Shown here: positions 7,376 to 14,200 of the stretch, piece by piece | How positions within the stretch are numbered: the first letter of the stretch is position 1 | Layout: each line of letters begins with the position of its first letter | NCBI GenBank assembly: GCA_014379485.1 | Contig: JACMLS010001034.1 | Span: 1-14,748 of the forward strand | DNA: 14,748 nt | Source of the DNA: Bacteroidia bacterium | Lineage (GTDB): Bacteria > Bacteroidota > Bacteroidia > B-17B0 > Aurantibacillaceae | Direction of reading: 5' to 3' | Made by a program: the position numbers and the translations under genes | Notes under the pieces: model-generated | Database searches by the model: none | Seen by the model: the letters and a program-made list of their open reading frames with translations, nothing else | What the model was told of the DNA's origin: nothing

Positions 7376-8413
7376 ATGCAGAATGAAATCAAACATCAAC
7401 TGAAACAATTTGTTTCTGAATTTCAGACCTGGCTACAGAAGACTTATCCTGGAAAAAAATTGTACGAGGATTTTACCGATGATGAAGGTTACCCTAACTG
7501 GAATCCGATAGAATTTTTGTTCGGGGAACTTTTGAAAGAAAATAAATTGAGTAAACTAGATGACGAAGACCGGCGACACCTTCTGTATCTTATTGCAAGA
7601 AACAATGAAGGTGGAAGAATGCTCGCCCATTTTTCTAATAATGATGAATTATCAAACCTTGGAAAATTAAGTAAAGAAGATTTTATTGTACTCTCAAGAA
7701 CGGTTTCTAAACTGAGCCAGCCCGAATACAGAGACGCCCAGGATCAGTTTGCAGCTTTGTTCGAAAAATTTGACAGTTTAACCGGTGAAATTCAGGAAAT
7801 TCTTCTTGAATTTTTTATGTCAGGGCAAGAATATACTTCCAGAAGAGCACTTTGCTCATTGGCAAAACTCAACTATCCGGAAACAGGAAGCCTGGTTGAA
7901 GCTTACTGGACAAGACCTGTAGACGATGAAGAACATAAAAAAATGGCTTGTCTTTTTGTGATTGATGAATACCTCGACGATTTTGACATGCTTCAGAAAT
8001 ATATTGCTCTTTGTAAAGAGGATGATGGGCCATATCTTCACAATTGCATCAATGAGCTGATAAATAACCAGCGAAGAAAACCACGATTAAGAGCAATAAA
8101 AAAACACATCAGCGAAAAAAATCTTTCGCGTATTCAGAATAACCAAAAATGGTATTTCGTGTTTTATAAGTTGCGGGATTGGAAAATTCCCTTTGAAATG
8201 AAAACCCTTTTGTCGCAGGAAATAAAAACCGGATCGGTGGCGAAACTCGAAAACAAATCTGTATTAACGGATGGACAGGAATACTTCACCGAGTTTTACG
8301 AAATAGAATTTTTGACCGTCCACAAAACAGCACAATTAACCGGATACCTGGAAAGAAGTAATATTGAATTTATTGAAGCGGAAAATGAAATAAAAATACC
8401 TGCATATAGATAG
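7376..8413 (+). CDS. Hypothetical helical protein, 345 aa
   Basis: A 345-residue cytosolic-looking protein with no signal peptide, membrane helix or catalytic motif that I can name. The N-terminal third is charged and aromatic (TYPGKKLYEDFTDDEGYPNW). The middle (about 60-240) is strongly alpha-helical with leucine spacing that resembles HEAT/ARM-type solenoids (SRRALCSLAKLNYPETGSL, KKMACLFVIDEYLDDFDML). The C-terminal part (about 240-345) looks mixed alpha/beta. The start is an ATG just after a candidate -7 box. It is flanked on both sides by copies of the same inverted-repeat element, which separates it transcriptionally from the TPR operon. I do not recognise the family. A protein-interaction role is possible but unproven. 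Confidence 0.8.
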   Translation: MQNEIKHQLKQFVSEFQTWLQKTYPGKKLYEDFTDDEGYPNWNPIEFLFGELLKENKLSKLDDEDRRHLLYLIARNNEGGRMLAHFSNNDELSNLGKLSKEDFIVLSRTVSKLSQPEYRDAQDQFAALFEKFDSLTGEIQEILLEFFMSGQEYTSRRALCSLAKLNYPETGSLVEAYWTRPVDDEEHKKMACLFVIDEYLDDFDMLQKYIALCKEDDGPYLHNCINELINNQRRKPRLRAIKKHISEKNLSRIQNNQKWYFVFYKLRDWKIPFEMKTLLSQEIKTGSVAKLENKSVLTDGQEYFTEFYEIEFLTVHKTAQLTGYLERSNIEFIEAENEIKIPAYR

Positions 8414-8434
8414 TCAGAGACTTTATTTACAAGC

Positions 8435-8523
8435 GCAACAACCCGTAAAACCAGTCCAAAGTTTTACCCTTAAAATCAGTATGGGAATGTTAAACTTTTG
8501 ACTGGTTTTACACACTGGGTTGC
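8435..8523. repeat. Dispersed inverted-repeat element, copy B (possible terminator)
   Basis: A second copy of the element at 7235-7305. The inner arms 8446-8469 and 8483-8510 (TAAAACCAGTCCAAAG and CTTTTGACTGGTTTTA among them) pair imperfectly. Here an outer pair, GCAACAACCC (8435-8444) with GGGTTGC (8517-8523), extends the hairpin; copy A has lost that right outer arm. It begins 21 bases after the stop of the 345-residue gene, so it may terminate that transcript. Some substitutions relative to copy A occur on both arms (TTT for TGG-type positions), which would keep pairing. Confidence 0.75.
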
Positions 8524-8533
8524 TCCAATAAAA

Positions 8534-8561
8534 AAAGGACTGCTCTTTGAAACAGTCCTTT
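8534..8561 (-). terminator. Intrinsic terminator of the stand-alone SpoIIE phosphatase gene
   Basis: A perfect 9-bp stem, AAAGGACTG (8534-8542) with CAGTCCTTT (8553-8561), closes a 10-base loop. On the minus strand the stem is followed by a run of T (the A tract from about 8530). It lies about 52 bases beyond the phosphatase stop codon, so it fits termination of that leftward gene. The inverse T tract is short, so it is less suited to the plus strand. Confidence 0.75.
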
Positions 8562-8586
8562 CAGAAAAATTATCCCTCCACTCAAT

Positions 8587-8614
8587 GTCATGCTGAGCGG
8601 AGTCGAAGTATGAC
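8587..8614. repeat. REP-like palindromic repeat (CTTCGACTCCGCTCAGCATGAC type)
   Basis: A 28-base imperfect palindrome beginning GTCATGCT and ending AGTATGAC, with core GAGCGGAGTCGA. To my knowledge, short intergenic repeats of this GTCATGCTGAGC...CGAAGCATGAC form occur in many copies in Bacteroidota and other genomes. It starts directly at the stop codon of the minus-strand phosphatase, sharing base 8614. Function is unknown; such elements are often mRNA 3'-end hairpins. Confidence 0.65.
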
Positions 8615-9324
8615 TAAATACTCATTCCAATCAATAAAATATCATCTACCTGCTCCAAACCACCTCTCCAGTCTTCAATGGCTTTGTCAAAAATTGCTTT
8701 TTGCTCGTCCATTCCTTTTTTATGGTGTTCCATGATCAGGTTTTCGAGTTGCTTGTATTTGAATTTTTTTCCTTTAGGGCCGCCAAACTGATCGGCGTAA
8801 CCGTCTGTAAAAGTATAAACGATGTCTCCTTTTTTCAGTGGAATTTTTTGAAGTGTAAAGGGTTTTATTTCGTCGTTGTATTTTCCTACAGGCATTTTAT
8901 CTGGTTTGTATTCAGTTAAAACACCATCGCGCACAAGCCACAATGGGTTGTTGGCTGCAGAAAATTCAAGAATCATTTTTTCGAAATCGTATGCGCAAAG
9001 GCTGCAATCCATACCATCTTTAGATTCTTCTTCACTTCCTTCAGGATTCAGTGAAGAGATGATCTCTGTACGGATATGGTCAAGCACTTCGTTAGGTGCG
9101 CCAATGTTCTTTTCAATGATAGACTCATTGAGGTATGAAATATTGAGCATACTCATAAATGCACCCGGCACCCCGTGTCCGGTACAATCTGCCGTGCAGA
9201 GATAGAATTTTTCATTTGCACTTCCTGTTGTTTTATGCGACAGGGCATAATAAAAATCTCCGCTTACAATATCCTTTGGTTTGTAAAGGATAAAGAATTG
9301 CTTTTGTTCTGTAGTTGTTTCCAT
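8614..9324 (-). CDS. Stand-alone SpoIIE/PP2C-type serine/threonine phosphatase
   Basis: 236 residues made up almost entirely of a PP2C/SpoIIE domain. The metal-binding acidic residues are in place: D18 and D23 in DIVSGDFY, D46 in ADCTGHGVPGAF, D103/D106 in DGMDCSL, D174 in FTDGYADQ, and D227/D228 in VDDILLIG. It should therefore be an active Mn/Mg-dependent phosphoserine/phosphothreonine phosphatase in the cytoplasm. There is no sensory domain, membrane helix or DSIxYAxxIQ linker. The protein starts METTTEQKQFF directly before the domain's first strand (ILYKPKDIVSGDFY), so it looks like a detached C-terminal output domain. It is monocistronic, leftward, with its own terminator (8534-8561). 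The likely substrates are anti-anti-sigma or SiaC-type proteins. Partnership with the three nearby phosphatase-less TPR proteins is my inference. Confidence 0.92.
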   Translation of the reverse strand: METTTEQKQFFILYKPKDIVSGDFYYALSHKTTGSANEKFYLCTADCTGHGVPGAFMSMLNISYLNESIIEKNIGAPNEVLDHIRTEIISSLNPEGSEEESKDGMDCSLCAYDFEKMILEFSAANNPLWLVRDGVLTEYKPDKMPVGKYNDEIKPFTLQKIPLKKGDIVYTFTDGYADQFGGPKGKKFKYKQLENLIMEHHKKGMDEQKAIFDKAIEDWRGGLEQVDDILLIGMSI

Positions 9325-9359
9325 AGGTTATAAATTTATAATTTTTTTCTGAATACCCC

Positions 9360-9391
9360 CAAATTTTTTTTAATCTCAGGTCTAAAGGCAA
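9360..9391 (-). promoter_or_regulatory. Weak promoter candidate for the stand-alone phosphatase
   Basis: On the minus strand AAAATTTG (9367-9360) matches TAnnTTTG except for the first base. A TTG (9391-9389) lies 21 bases upstream. The -7 box ends 35 bases before the ATG at 9324. This is the best candidate by eye only. Confidence 0.3.
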
Positions 9392-9419
9392 AAACGGGCT
9401 GTTTAGCGATTGGTTGGAA

Positions 9420-9483
9420 GGGTGGAAGATTGGAAGGATGGGGGTTTCGCTCCTGTTGCCGGCTCACACCCACTCTTCCACCC
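9420..9483. repeat. Purine/pyrimidine-rich inverted repeat
   Basis: Perfect 10-base arms GGGTGGAAGA (9420-9429) and TCTTCCACCC (9474-9483) enclose 44 bases. The left side is a long purine-rich run with many GG pairs (from about 9412 to 9434); the right side is C-rich. Such a sequence may form a cruciform or RNA hairpin and has weak two-tetrad G-quadruplex potential. It probably belongs to a dispersed intergenic repeat together with the palindrome at 9490-9505. Confidence 0.5.
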
Positions 9484-9489
9484 CCTCCT

Positions 9490-9505
9490 CCCGATAGCTA
9501 TCGGG
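9490..9505. repeat. Perfect 16-bp palindrome CCCGATAGCTATCGGG
   Basis: An exact self-complementary 16-mer between the divergent phosphatase genes. Similar CCCGATAGCTATCGGG palindromes are, as far as I recall, frequent in intergenic repeats of Bacteroidota genomes, so a dispersed repeat is more likely than a dedicated operator. A dimeric regulator site cannot be excluded. Confidence 0.55.
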
Positions 9506-9562
9506 ATTCCACCCATTGGTAAGTGTTTTTACTGAGTGGGTGTTTACAGCGGGTTTTTTTTC

Positions 9563-9570
9563 TATATTTG
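9563..9570 (+). promoter_or_regulatory. Putative -7 promoter box for the GAF6-PAS-SpoIIE gene
   Basis: TATATTTG is a full match to TAnnTTTG. The expected upstream element is imperfect (TTTA at 9543-9546, spacing 16). Transcription would start near 9577 and leave a leader of about 70 nt before the ATG at 9647, with a hairpin at its very start. Confidence 0.45.
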
Positions 9571-9575
9571 AGATT

Positions 9576-9596
9576 AGCCCTGTTTTTGGGGCTTTT
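9576..9596 (+). promoter_or_regulatory. Leader hairpin with short T tract (possible attenuator)
   Basis: AGCCC (9576-9580) pairs with GGGCT (9589-9593) and is followed by TTTT (9593-9596). It lies after the -7 box and before the ATG, so it would form at or near the 5' end of the mRNA. The stem is only five pairs, so it could equally be a weak structural element or chance. Confidence 0.3.
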
Positions 9597-9646
9597 ACGA
9601 ATGAAATAATCCGGTTAGACAGGCAGGAAAAACGAATGGTGAGACC

Positions 9647-12600
9647 ATGAAAGATCAGGCTTCTTCAGCTTCCCAAAAATTAAATTTGCTTAGCGAAACG
9701 GGCATTGATGTGCTTTCCTTGCTTTCTGTTGAAGAGATCAATGAACTGGTTTATAACCGCCTAACCAGATTAATGGAAACTGATGTGTTTGGAATTGGTG
9801 TTTATAATAAGGAAAAAAATGAACTTCAGTTTCCGGCCATTATAGAAAAAGGGATTAAAATTCCTTCTTCCATTAGCCTTACCGAGGAGAACCGCCCGGC
9901 TACCTGGTGTTTTAAAAACCAAAAAGTGTTTCAGGTAAATAATTACGCCAAAGAGTTCGGAAATTATTTTAATATAAAAACCCAGCCGCTTTTTAAACAC
10001 GGCGGGGCCACACAATCCATCATTTATTATCCGCTTATTATTAAAGAAAAAATGTTGGGGGTTATTACCGTGCAAAGTTTTAAAGAAAATGCTTTTTCAG
10101 AAAACGATATTGATATTTTAAAAAATCTCTCTATTTACATTTCTACAGCAATAAACAACGCAAGAATTCATCAGAACACAGAAGACCTGGTAAAATTACG
10201 TTCTGCAGAACTGCTTGAACAGAAAGAAGAACTGCAAAAGGTATATGAGAACACGCGTTTGCTGAGTGAAATAGGCCAGAAAATATCATCGAGCCTTTCT
10301 GTTGATGCTATTATTGATGATACTTATAATAGTGTAAAAGACCTGATGCATGCAGAGATCTTTGGTATTGCGGTTACCAACCCTACCAATGACAAAATTC
10401 TTGATTTTTATGTGAACGAGTACAGCAAAAAACATTCTTTTATTCTTGATCTTACTGATAATACAAGACCAGGCACTTTGTGCTTTAACGAGCAACGCGT
10501 GGTGTTCATGAATGATTTTGCCACCGAGATCAAAAAAATAAATCCTAATTACAAGCCCCTCGTTGGAAAAACAGTTGGGGCTCTTATGTACGTTCCGCTT
10601 TCGCAAAAAGGAAAAAGGATAGGAATAATAACCGTACAAAATTATGAGAAAGAAGTTTTTACAGACCTGCATGTAGAAATTGTAAAAACCCTTGCCGTGT
10701 ATGTTGCCTCTGCAATAGAAAACGCCATGTTGTACGGCCACATGGAAGAAGAAGTAAAACGAAGAACAGTTGAACTGGTAAAACAAAAAGAAGAAATTGA
10801 GGTGGCATACGAGCACATTAAAATTTTAGAGGATGTAGGCAAGGAAATTACATCTACCCTTGATTTTGAGTTTATTTTTGAGAAACTGCACCAAAGTGTT
10901 GCCGGCTTAATGAGTACTGATGTTTTTGGTGTACGCCTTTATTATCCCGAAAAAAACTGCATTGCCATTGAATACGAAATATATAACGGCAAACGCGATG
11001 ATGGCATTACAATGTCTCTCGACAATAAAAATAATTTTACTGTATGGTGCATAGAGAATAAAAAAGAAGTGCTGATAACAGATGTGGCCGTACAATATAA
11101 AAATTATGTAAGTGAAATTAACCTCATTTCTGGCGAGGCTACCAATTCTGTAATCTTTGTGCCCATTCTGCTTGGCGAAAAAGTGCTGGGCGTGCTTACC
11201 GTTCAGAGTTATCAGAAAAATCAGTATTCAGAAAAACACCTCAACATTATTAAAACGCTTGCCAATTATGCTGCCATTGCTTTAGAGAACGCAGAAAAGT
11301 TTGAAAAATTAAATACGATGAATCATCAGATAGAAGATTCATTCAGAAACATTAAAGTATTAAGTGAGATAGGGCAAAAGATCACTTCTAATCTGCAATT
11401 CGAAAAAATTCTTGACACGGTGTACGAGCACACCAACAAGATAATGGATGCAACAGAGTTTGGTGTTGCGATTATGGATGAGTTAAAAGACGCGCTGCAC
11501 GCCAAGTATTATATTTTTGAAGGCAAACGAATGTCTGACGACGATACTTATGTTGACATTGCGTGCGACAACCGGCTTTCTGCATGGAGCCTGCGGAACA
11601 AAAAAGAAGTTTTTATTAACGATATAGAAACAGAATACATTCACTACATTCCAAACCTCGATGCTTATAACGAAAAAGGCAGTGGCGCCTTTGTAATGGG
11701 TTCATTAATGTATTTACCACTGATTATTGAAGACCGTGTTATTGGTGGCATCAGTGTTCAGAGTCCAAAAAAAAATGCATACACCGTTACACAACTGGAT
11801 ATGTTGCGCACGCTTGCTTCTTACACAGCAGCAGCACTCAACAATGCAGAAGCCTACGAGTTTTTAAATCTCTCTAACGATAAACTGGTAGAGTCTTACC
11901 GCAACATTGAGATTCTTGGCCAGATGGGTCAGAAAATAACTTCTACGCTTGATTTAGAAACAATACTTGAAATTGTTTACACCAATGTAAAACAGTTAAT
12001 GGATGCAACTGAATTTGGTGTAGGAATTTTTGATAAGGAAAAAAACATTATTGATCTTGGTTATTATATTTTAGAAGGCAAGCGCGCCAATACCGCCGGA
12101 AAAAACCCGACTGTGAACATGAATGACGACGGAAGGCTTGCCGTATGGTGTGTAAAAAATAAAAAAGAAGTTTTTATCAATGATATTGAAGAAGAATACA
12201 TAAAATACATTCCATCGCTGGATGCTTACACGAGTGTGGGTGCACTGTTAATGAAATCGCTCATCTGTTTGCCGCTCATTATAGAAAACAATGCTATTGG
12301 AATTATTTCTGTACAGAGCCCCGATAAAAATGCGTATTCTGAACTGCACCTTGAAATGTTTAAGACCATTGCTTCTTATGCCGCCGTAGCGCTTAACAAT
12401 GCAGAGGCCTATTTAAAATTAAACGAAAGTACCAACCGCCTTGATGAGTCTTTTAAAAACATTAAAGTACTGTCTGAAATAGGACAGAAAATTACCGCAA
12501 CATTAAATTTTGATAAAGTACTGCGCACTGTTTATGAAAATGTAAACAAGTTAATGGATGCGAGTATGTTTGCGGTGGTTTCTTACGATGAATCTAAAAA

Positions 12601-14134
12601 AGAACTTACTTACCAGGTGGTAATAGAAAACCAGAAAGAAATTGACGTAAAAGGAAATTCATTTTCTATTGAAACCAAAGAAAGCCTTGCCGCCTGGTGT
12701 GCCCGGAATCAAAAAGAAATTCTTATTGGTGACCTGAGAGAGGAGCGGGCAAATTATGCCGAAGGAGGAATGAATGTGGGAGAAGAAATGCCCAATTCAT
12801 TAATTTACATTCCGCTCATAATAGAAAAAAGAGTAATTGGTGTGCTGAGCGTGCAGAGTAAAATGAAACACGCCTACACGCAGCAACATGTAGAAATTTT
12901 AAGAACCCTTGCCGCTTATTCTGCTATTGCGCTTGACAATGCCTTAATTTACAACCAACTTAATTTTGCATTGCGCGAAGTAGAAAAACTTTCTGTTGTA
13001 GCCAGCAAAACAAACAACACGGTAATTATTTGCAGTCCAGACACAGAGATCATCTGGGCCAACGAAGCGTTTTCAAAAAATTCAGGTTATGCTTTAGAAG
13101 AATTTAAAGCAACTGTTGGGAAAACGCTGCTTGAAATAAGCGGAATTGATGAAATAAAAGAGTTGGTTGACAACTGCATCAGACAAAAAACTTCTGTAAG
13201 TTACGAGTCTGCCAACATTTCAAAGTCCGGAGAAAAACTCTGGTTCCATACTACCTTAACACCGGTTTTTGACGAGGAGGGAAAGATCAAAAACATTGTG
13301 GCCATTGATGCCAACATTACAAAAATAAAAATGGCCGAAGAACAACTCTGGCAAAAGAACAAAGATATTACAGACAGTATCAATTACGCTTTAAAAATTC
13401 AGAACTCCATTCTTCCTGCCAAAGAAAAAATAAAAGAATTGCTGCCAGATTCTTTTGTGTTTTACCGGCCACGCGATATTGTGAGCGGAGATTTTTATTG
13501 GGTAGAAGAAATTGAAAACCGCACAAAAGTAATGGTAGCTGCAATTGATTGTACAGGCCACGGTGTGCCCGGTGCGTTTTTAACCATTGTAGGTAATAGT
13601 TTAATGAACCAGATTGTAAACGAACAGAACATAATAAATCCGCAGGAAATTATTATCAGGATGAACAAAGGCATTATTAACCGCCTTTCTCTCTCGCACG
13701 GAGATACCATACGCGATGGTATGGATATGGCCTTGTGTGTGTTTGACAAGGAGATGAAGAATAATGAAACAGAATTTGTTTTTTCAGGCGCATTTAATCC
13801 TGTTTATTATATGCAGGCTGGCACCATGAAAGAGACACCGGCAATCAGGCAATCTATTGGAAGTATTCCGGAAAACGAATATGAAAAAATTCCCTGCGAA
13901 AAAATAAGCCTGAAAAAAGGAGACTGTGTTTATTTTGCAACAGATGGCTATGCAGACCAATTGGGCGGAAAAAACGGGAAAAAATTTCTGAAAGGAAAAT
14001 TTAAAAAATTGCTGATTGAACTGAATACAGAAAGCATGTACAACCGCAAGCTTCAGCTAAACAAAGCCATGAACACCTGGAAAGGAGATTTTAACCAGAC
14101 AGATGATATTTTGGTTATTGGTTTTGGGGTTTGA
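9647..14134 (+). CDS. Six-GAF, PAS and SpoIIE-phosphatase cytosolic sensor protein
   Basis: 1495 residues without a signal peptide or membrane helix. Six GAF domains start near residues 20, 203, 392, 570, 755 and 943, each about 150-170 residues. They are joined by helical linkers with recurring signatures: LSEIGQKITSxL at the start, NKKEVFINDIExEY in the middle, and PLIIExxxIGxISVQS then ALNNAEAY at the end. A PAS/PAC domain covers about 1115-1230 and is followed by the linker KDITDSINYALKIQNSILPAK. The SpoIIE/PP2C phosphatase domain covers about 1265-1495, with D1277/D1282 (DIVSGDFYW), D1301 (DCTGHG), D1357/D1360 (DGMD), D1433/D1437 (TDGYADQ) and D1486/D1487 (TDDILVIG), so it should be active. 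It is likely a cytosolic small-molecule sensor that dephosphorylates a SiaC- or anti-anti-sigma-type partner. The SiaC gene 66 nt downstream is the obvious candidate. GAF ligands cannot be predicted. Confidence 0.93.
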   Translation: MKDQASSASQKLNLLSETGIDVLSLLSVEEINELVYNRLTRLMETDVFGIGVYNKEKNELQFPAIIEKGIKIPSSISLTEENRPATWCFKNQKVFQVNNYAKEFGNYFNIKTQPLFKHGGATQSIIYYPLIIKEKMLGVITVQSFKENAFSENDIDILKNLSIYISTAINNARIHQNTEDLVKLRSAELLEQKEELQKVYENTRLLSEIGQKISSSLSVDAIIDDTYNSVKDLMHAEIFGIAVTNPTNDKILDFYVNEYSKKHSFILDLTDNTRPGTLCFNEQRVVFMNDFATEIKKINPNYKPLVGKTVGALMYVPLSQKGKRIGIITVQNYEKEVFTDLHVEIVKTLAVYVASAIENAMLYGHMEEEVKRRTVELVKQKEEIEVAYEHIKILEDVGKEITSTLDFEFIFEKLHQSVAGLMSTDVFGVRLYYPEKNCIAIEYEIYNGKRDDGITMSLDNKNNFTVWCIENKKEVLITDVAVQYKNYVSEINLISGEATNSVIFVPILLGEKVLGVLTVQSYQKNQYSEKHLNIIKTLANYAAIALENAEKFEKLNTMNHQIEDSFRNIKVLSEIGQKITSNLQFEKILDTVYEHTNKIMDATEFGVAIMDELKDALHAKYYIFEGKRMSDDDTYVDIACDNRLSAWSLRNKKEVFINDIETEYIHYIPNLDAYNEKGSGAFVMGSLMYLPLIIEDRVIGGISVQSPKKNAYTVTQLDMLRTLASYTAAALNNAEAYEFLNLSNDKLVESYRNIEILGQMGQKITSTLDLETILEIVYTNVKQLMDATEFGVGIFDKEKNIIDLGYYILEGKRANTAGKNPTVNMNDDGRLAVWCVKNKKEVFINDIEEEYIKYIPSLDAYTSVGALLMKSLICLPLIIENNAIGIISVQSPDKNAYSELHLEMFKTIASYAAVALNNAEAYLKLNESTNRLDESFKNIKVLSEIGQKITATLNFDKVLRTVYENVNKLMDASMFAVVSYDESKKELTYQVVIENQKEIDVKGNSFSIETKESLAAWCARNQKEILIGDLREERANYAEGGMNVGEEMPNSLIYIPLIIEKRVIGVLSVQSKMKHAYTQQHVEILRTLAAYSAIALDNALIYNQLNFALREVEKLSVVASKTNNTVIICSPDTEIIWANEAFSKNSGYALEEFKATVGKTLLEISGIDEIKELVDNCIRQKTSVSYESANISKSGEKLWFHTTLTPVFDEEGKIKNIVAIDANITKIKMAEEQLWQKNKDITDSINYALKIQNSILPAKEKIKELLPDSFVFYRPRDIVSGDFYWVEEIENRTKVMVAAIDCTGHGVPGAFLTIVGNSLMNQIVNEQNIINPQEIIIRMNKGIINRLSLSHGDTIRDGMDMALCVFDKEMKNNETEFVFSGAFNPVYYMQAGTMKETPAIRQSIGSIPENEYEKIPCEKISLKKGDCVYFATDGYADQLGGKNGKKFLKGKFKKLLIELNTESMYNRKLQLNKAMNTWKGDFNQTDDILVIGFGV

Positions 14135-14164
14135 TTTTTTGACCGATTATACTGATTAAATTAT

Positions 14165-14172
14165 TATTTTTA
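14165..14172 (+). promoter_or_regulatory. Weak -7 box candidate upstream of siaC
   Basis: TATTTTTA matches the TAnnTTTG pattern except for the last base and ends 28 bases before the ATG at 14201. No hairpin terminator lies in the 66-base gap, so read-through from the phosphatase gene is also possible. Either or both routes could operate. Confidence 0.22.
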
Positions 14173-14200
14173 CAATACCATTAGAAATTAAAGCAGGAAT

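Larger units (their letters stand above)
9325..9646. other. Divergent intergenic spacer with several palindromes
   Basis: No gene is seen in these 322 bases between the two phosphatase genes. The spacer holds a weak leftward promoter candidate (9360-9391), a purine-rich/pyrimidine-rich inverted repeat (9420-9483), a perfect 16-base palindrome (9490-9505), a smaller imperfect hairpin (ACCCA...TGGGT, about 9511-9541), a rightward -7 box (9563-9570) and a leader hairpin (9576-9596). A four-codon ORF at 9636-9650 overlaps the 9647 start as ATGA. Confidence 0.7.

Noticed and set aside
7235..8523. Composite transposon bounded by repeat copies A and B
   Set aside because: There is no transposase, no target-site duplication and no clean ends. 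The copies look like hairpins at gene ends, so mobility of the unit is not supported.
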